Of a DNA stretch of 7,497 bases, positions 4,850 to 7,497 are shown one piece after another. The DNA comes from Methanobacterium sp. GTDB lineage: Archaea > Methanobacteriota > Methanobacteria > Methanobacteriales > Methanobacteriaceae. Position numbers and translations under genes: made by a program. Position 1 is the stretch's first letter; each line of letters begins with the position of its first letter. The stretch covers positions 1 through 7,497 of the forward strand of contig JAQVTJ010000084.1 of NCBI GenBank assembly GCA_028700095.1, in the 5' to 3' direction. The notes beneath the pieces were generated by a model. The model saw nothing but the letters and a program-made list of their open reading frames with translations, was not told the DNA's origin and did not search any database.

Positions 4850-6136
4850 ATGAATATAGTGGTTATAGGCGGAGGATCAGCAGGTAGAACAGCAGCAATT
4901 GAAGCAGCAGCAATTGGGGAAAATGTCACCCTAATAGAAATGGATAAAATTGGAGGTAAATGTCTTAACACCGGTTGTATGGTAGTATGTGGCCTTAATG
5001 ATGTTGCTCGATTTATAAAAGATGCCCAGATATTTAATCAAAATGGAATTATAAGCACAAACCTTAAAATAGACTTTGAAAAAGTATCAGAAGGAATAAT
5101 AAATACAACAAATAAAATAAGAGAAGTTATAACCTCGGAAACAGAAAAAGCAGGGGTTAATATTGTTTATGGTAATGCAGAGGTAAAAGAAGGATTTGTG
5201 TTGGTTGATGATAAAAAATATCCCTATGATAAATTAATAATTGCCACAGGTTCCTATGCATTTATTCCCCATATAAAAGGTGTGGAATATGCTAAATTAT
5301 ATAAAAATGTGTTGGATTATAAAGAAATTCCGGAAAAATTGATTATTATTGGAAGCGGAACCATAGCAACAGAATTTGCAGGTATTTTCTCGGCTCTGGG
5401 ATCTAAGGTACATATATTATCCAGGGGTAGTTTCTTGAAAAAAGTTGACCCGGATATTAAAGATTATATTGTTAAAAAACTTCTTAAAGAAGTTGAAATA
5501 CACCAGAATCTTAGTGTAAATGAAATATATTCTGATGGTGTTTTAACAAAATTAGGACGTATAGAGGGTGATGTTCTTCTGGCAGTGGGTATGGTTCCTA
5601 ATTCAGAAATTGTAAAAGATCTAGTTGAAACAGGAGCGAATAGTGAAATAATTGTAAATAAAATGATGGAAACAAGCCATCCTAATATTTATGCTGCAGG
5701 TGATGTTGTTGGAAGTATAGGAACTACTCCAGTTGCAAGAATGGAAGGTGTGGTTGCTGCTAGAAATGCATGTGGAATTAGTGCACAGGTAGATTATAGA
5801 TATATTCCTTCGTCAATATCATTATACTATGATGTAAGTTATATAAATACTGATGAAAAGGGGGTTGAAGGATATATACCGGGTTCAGCAGGTCCTGGTG
5901 CATTTTGGAATGTTCTTAATAGAGAAACAGGAATAACTAAAGCTGTTGTAGATATTGAAAATGGAGGTATTAAAGGTGTTTCTTCTATATCTCCATCTGC
6001 ACGTACTATATTAGCTTATATATCTAAATTTATGAGGGATAATAAAAAAATATATGATTTTGAAGATTTTATAGAATCTCATCCATCAACAGATTCTGTA
6101 TATAAATTAATGAGATATTTCTCTAAATATGAATAA
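4850..6136 (+). CDS. Class I pyridine nucleotide-disulfide oxidoreductase (dihydrolipoamide dehydrogenase-like)
   Basis: The 428-residue product is a flavoprotein of the dihydrolipoamide dehydrogenase/glutathione reductase group. The FAD site is at 6-16 (IGGGSAGRTAA) with Glu30. The redox disulfide motif is at 35-43 (GGKCLNTGC), Cys38 and Cys43, with an extra Cys47. IATGSYAFIP is at 131-140. The second nucleotide site is at 168-177 (GSGTIATEFA), followed by LSR at 190-192, where an arginine rather than an acidic residue hints at NADP(H). YAAGD at 281-285 is the second FAD contact. The C-terminal dimer domain ends with HPSTD (411-415), matching the catalytic His-Pro of the group, with Asp in place of the usual Glu. 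The family is typically 450-470 residues, so this is slightly short. The substrate is unknown; methanogens generally lack lipoyl 2-oxoacid dehydrogenases, so a different disulfide is likely. GGAGG at 4836-4840 gives a strong start. The FmdE-like gene follows after 36 bases, probably in one transcript. Confidence 0.85.
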   Translation: MNIVVIGGGSAGRTAAIEAAAIGENVTLIEMDKIGGKCLNTGCMVVCGLNDVARFIKDAQIFNQNGIISTNLKIDFEKVSEGIINTTNKIREVITSETEKAGVNIVYGNAEVKEGFVLVDDKKYPYDKLIIATGSYAFIPHIKGVEYAKLYKNVLDYKEIPEKLIIIGSGTIATEFAGIFSALGSKVHILSRGSFLKKVDPDIKDYIVKKLLKEVEIHQNLSVNEIYSDGVLTKLGRIEGDVLLAVGMVPNSEIVKDLVETGANSEIIVNKMMETSHPNIYAAGDVVGSIGTTPVARMEGVVAARNACGISAQVDYRYIPSSISLYYDVSYINTDEKGVEGYIPGSAGPGAFWNVLNRETGITKAVVDIENGGIKGVSSISPSARTILAYISKFMRDNKKIYDFEDFIESHPSTDSVYKLMRYFSKYE

Positions 6137-6172
6137 TATAATAGTATAATTAAAAATTTTTTAGATAGTAGG

Positions 6173-6814
6173 ATGGTGGTTAAAATATCGGATAGAGAAT
6201 CTTTAAATAATAAAGAAAGTATTGTTTTAAAATCATTTAATGAAATAACAAAATTCCATGGTCATATATGTCCAGGATCTGCTATTGGATATAAAGCTTC
6301 ACAAGCAGGTTTAACTGAACTTAAATCTAATAATTCACAAGATGAAGAGCTTGTTGCAATTGTTGAAAATGATAGCTGTGCAGTTGATGCAATACAAGTA
6401 ATTACAGGTTGTACATTTGGTAAAGGTAATTTAATATTTATGGATCATGGTAAACAAGTTTATACATTTATTAATAGAACAACTAAGGATGCTGTGCGTG
6501 TGTCTTTAATGGATTCATTTAGTGTAGATATTTTAGCTCCTAAACTTGGTAAATTAAGATTTAAAGTAAATAACGGAACTGCAAATGAATTTGAAAAGGC
6601 AGATTTGAAAGAAATGATTCATGAAGTTTCCAATGAGATTTTAGAAATTCCATATAATCAAATGTTTAATGTTGAACATGTTAAAGTGGATATTCCAAAG
6701 AAAGCCAGTATTTTTACATCGATAAAATGTTTTAAATGTGGTGAAATGGTTTCAGAACATAGATCCCGAGTAAAAAATGGACAAATAGTTTGTATACCAT
6801 GTTTTAAAAAATAA
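6173..6814 (+). CDS. FmdE-family protein with C-terminal zinc ribbon
   Basis: The 213-residue product belongs to the FmdE family (formylmethanofuran dehydrogenase subunit E and relatives). FHGHICPGSAIGYKAS at 28-43 carries the metal-binding His and Cys33. ENDSCAVDAIQVITGCTFGKGN at 65-86 carries Cys69 and Cys80. Residues 186-210 form a zinc ribbon, CFKC (186-189) and CIPC (207-210). FmdE co-purifies with molybdenum or tungsten formylmethanofuran dehydrogenase in some methanogens, but many paralogues have no known role, and no fmd/fwd catalytic subunits are adjacent. It follows the disulfide oxidoreductase by 36 bases, so a linked redox or metal-handling role is possible. The start is uncertain: AGG abuts the ATG at 6173 with no spacing, and a GTG at 6176 is in frame three bases later. 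Either removes nothing of the domain. Confidence 0.85.
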   Translation: MVVKISDRESLNNKESIVLKSFNEITKFHGHICPGSAIGYKASQAGLTELKSNNSQDEELVAIVENDSCAVDAIQVITGCTFGKGNLIFMDHGKQVYTFINRTTKDAVRVSLMDSFSVDILAPKLGKLRFKVNNGTANEFEKADLKEMIHEVSNEILEIPYNQMFNVEHVKVDIPKKASIFTSIKCFKCGEMVSEHRSRVKNGQIVCIPCFKK

Positions 6815-6823
6815 AACAAAAAC

Positions 6824-6846
6824 ACTTTAAATGTTTTTTTTAAAGT
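6824..6846 (+). terminator. Hairpin terminator after the FmdE-like gene
   Basis: ACTTTAAA (6824-6831) and TTTAAAGT (6839-6846) form a perfect 8-bp stem with a T-rich 7-base loop, ten bases after the stop codon. The T run (6834-6841) lies in the loop and descending arm. It probably ends the oxidoreductase-FmdE transcript. Confidence 0.5.
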
Positions 6847-6904
6847 AATATTATGTTGTTGTCATTATAGTAGGCTTAAAATTATAATATAAAAAACTAA
6901 AAAA

Positions 6905-6970
6905 ATGTCTGTAAAAGCAAAATTTAAACTGGAATTATTTATTATCTTATGGGTTTTATATGGTGTTTAA
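6905..6970 (+). CDS. Possible 21-residue hydrophobic peptide (weak)
   Basis: A short frame reads MSVKAKFKLELFIILWVLYGV: a basic start followed by a run that could span a membrane. There is no Shine-Dalgarno. A TATA-like run at 6882-6894 is somewhat too close for an ideal leaderless start. The stop codon lies in the ascending arm of the hairpin 6966-6991. Frames of this size occur by chance, so this is only a candidate. Confidence 0.12.
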   Translation: MSVKAKFKLELFIILWVLYGV

Positions 6971-7072
6971 AGGAGTATTTTTGCCTTTAAAATAATTTAA
7001 CATTGTTTTTTTTTGGGCCTCTATTATTTTTTTGGGTGTTGGAAAATTGTTTAGTGAAAAAATATAGAGTGG

Positions 7073-7220
7073 TATAAAAGTATTTAACCTGTATGTGGTG
7101 AAAATGAAAATTTTTAAAATTTTCAGATTATGTAAAAAAACTAAACTCACATTTAATGAATTTACATAAAATATATACATAAAACAGGAAAAAGGCATTG
7201 TTTACTAATTGTATTTTTTA
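7073..7220 (+). ncRNA. Possible small transcript (structured RNA or 21-codon frame)
   Basis: TATAAAAG at 7073-7080 is among the best TATA matches in the window and would start transcription near 7103. From there the sequence holds two back-to-back inverted repeats (7106-7124 and 7128-7169) and a T run at 7213-7218. The same stretch also reads as a leaderless 21-codon basic peptide from ATG 7104 (MKIFKIFRLC, then KKTKLTFNEFT), whose stop ends exactly at 7169, the end of the second repeat. Both readings are inferences. Confidence 0.2.
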
Positions 7221-7276
7221 GAAAAATTTATCTACAATATAATGTTACACTGCCTAAAAAAAACTTATAAAGACCT

Positions 7277-7308
7277 AAAAAAAAGATTTATGTCTGTATC
7301 AGACATAA
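7277..7308 (-). terminator. Hairpin and U run at the end of the partial minus-strand gene
   Basis: TTATGTCTG (7288-7296) and CAGACATAA (7300-7308) form a perfect 9-bp stem with a 3-base loop. On the minus strand it is followed after a few bases by eight T (7284-7277). The stop codon of the gene (7301-7299) lies at the loop, so the stem straddles it. This looks like a bacterial-style intrinsic terminator. Confidence 0.65.
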
Positions 7309-7497
7309 CTATATTCTCCCTGAAGATCCGCAGAAATCATATCCCAATCTTCCGCTTTGAAACCCCAGTATTTTACTGTTATAGGTGATATGAACCCCCA
7401 TGCATTATAGCTTTTTGTATCTCCGTTTTTTAAAGTTATTATTCCGGCTATATTCCATTTTCCAATTTTTCCTGAGGGTACTTCAATCCAAAGTTGC
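7299..7497 (-). CDS. C-terminal part of an unrecognised tryptophan-rich protein (partial)
   Basis: A minus-strand frame open from the window end gives 65 residues before a TGA at 7301-7299. It begins QLWIEVPSGKIGKWNI and ends SADLQGEYSYV. I do not recognise the family. Five tryptophans and four tyrosines in 65 residues, with alternating polar and hydrophobic stretches, suggest a compact beta-rich domain such as those in surface or carbohydrate-binding proteins, but that is only inference. No sorting motif or membrane anchor is seen at its C terminus. Reality as a gene is supported by the uninterrupted frame, protein-like composition in otherwise AT-rich DNA, and the precise hairpin terminator at its end. 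The start lies beyond the window. Confidence 0.7.
   Translation of the reverse strand, partial: QLWIEVPSGKIGKWNIAGIITLKNGDTKSYNAWGFISPITVKYWGFKAEDWDMISADLQGEYSYV

Larger units (their letters stand above)
6847..7276. other. Long AT-rich spacer with several inverted repeats
   Basis: No established gene is visible in these 430 bases. The stretch contains perfect inverted repeats at 6966-6973/6984-6991 (8 bp, loop 10), 7106-7114/7116-7124 (9 bp, one-base centre) and 7128-7136/7161-7169 (9 bp, loop 24). It also holds a good TATAAAAG element at 7073-7080 and two 21-codon frames described separately. An 80-codon minus-strand frame (7198-6956) has low-complexity composition, no ribosome binding site, and is not called. 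Confidence 0.5.

Noticed and set aside
6956..7198. 80-codon minus-strand open frame
   Set aside because: Low-complexity residues typical of AT-rich DNA, no ribosome binding site and no family resemblance.

Overview
The window is extremely AT-rich and carries several archaeal or methanogen marker genes: an archaeosine-synthase-type (ArcS) protein with a PUA domain, an archaeal-type adenylate kinase, an HTH-ACT protein of a type I know from methanogens, a HypC hydrogenase chaperone and an FmdE-family protein. The single tRNA has no encoded CCA, and TATA-like elements and oligo-T tracts sit where archaeal promoters and terminators would be. Together these point to a methanogen of the Methanobacteriales; the low GC and protein character suggest Methanosphaera or a close relative. 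The genus is an inference, not something read directly.

Layout. Positions 1-2058 hold three plus-strand genes: a short ArcS-like protein (122-1033), a MIP18/DUF59 iron-sulfur assembly protein (1186-1476) and an AdkA-type nucleotide kinase (1504-2058) whose start codon has no Shine-Dalgarno sequence and lies just after a TATA-like element and an 11-T tract. A tRNA-Ile(GAT) follows at 2269-2341. On the minus strand lies a phosphoribosylanthranilate isomerase (trpF, 2672-3375) broken by a frameshift. Its last 31 codons are still readable in another frame, and it has also lost residues expected in the active site. A 480-base AT-rich gap with a trinucleotide palindrome separates it from the plus-strand HTH-ACT gene (3860-4363).

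hypC (4479-4712, minus) and a class I flavin disulfide oxidoreductase (4850-6136, plus) diverge from a 137-base region containing a 7-bp-arm palindrome. The oxidoreductase is followed after 36 bases by an FmdE-family protein with a C-terminal zinc ribbon (6173-6814), probably in the same transcript. The last 680 bases hold a long non-coding stretch, with a possible small transcript near 7073-7169, and the C-terminal end of an unrecognised, tryptophan-rich minus-strand protein (7299-7497, running off the window).

How the genes fit together. The window mixes housekeeping functions (tRNA modification, Fe-S assembly, nucleotide kinase, tRNA) with methanogen redox genes (HypC, disulfide oxidoreductase, FmdE). 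No CRISPR array, insertion sequence, phage gene or rRNA was seen. The most informative observations are the decayed trpF, the oxidoreductase/FmdE pair, the short ArcS, the probable leaderless kinase gene and hairpins that straddle stop codons.
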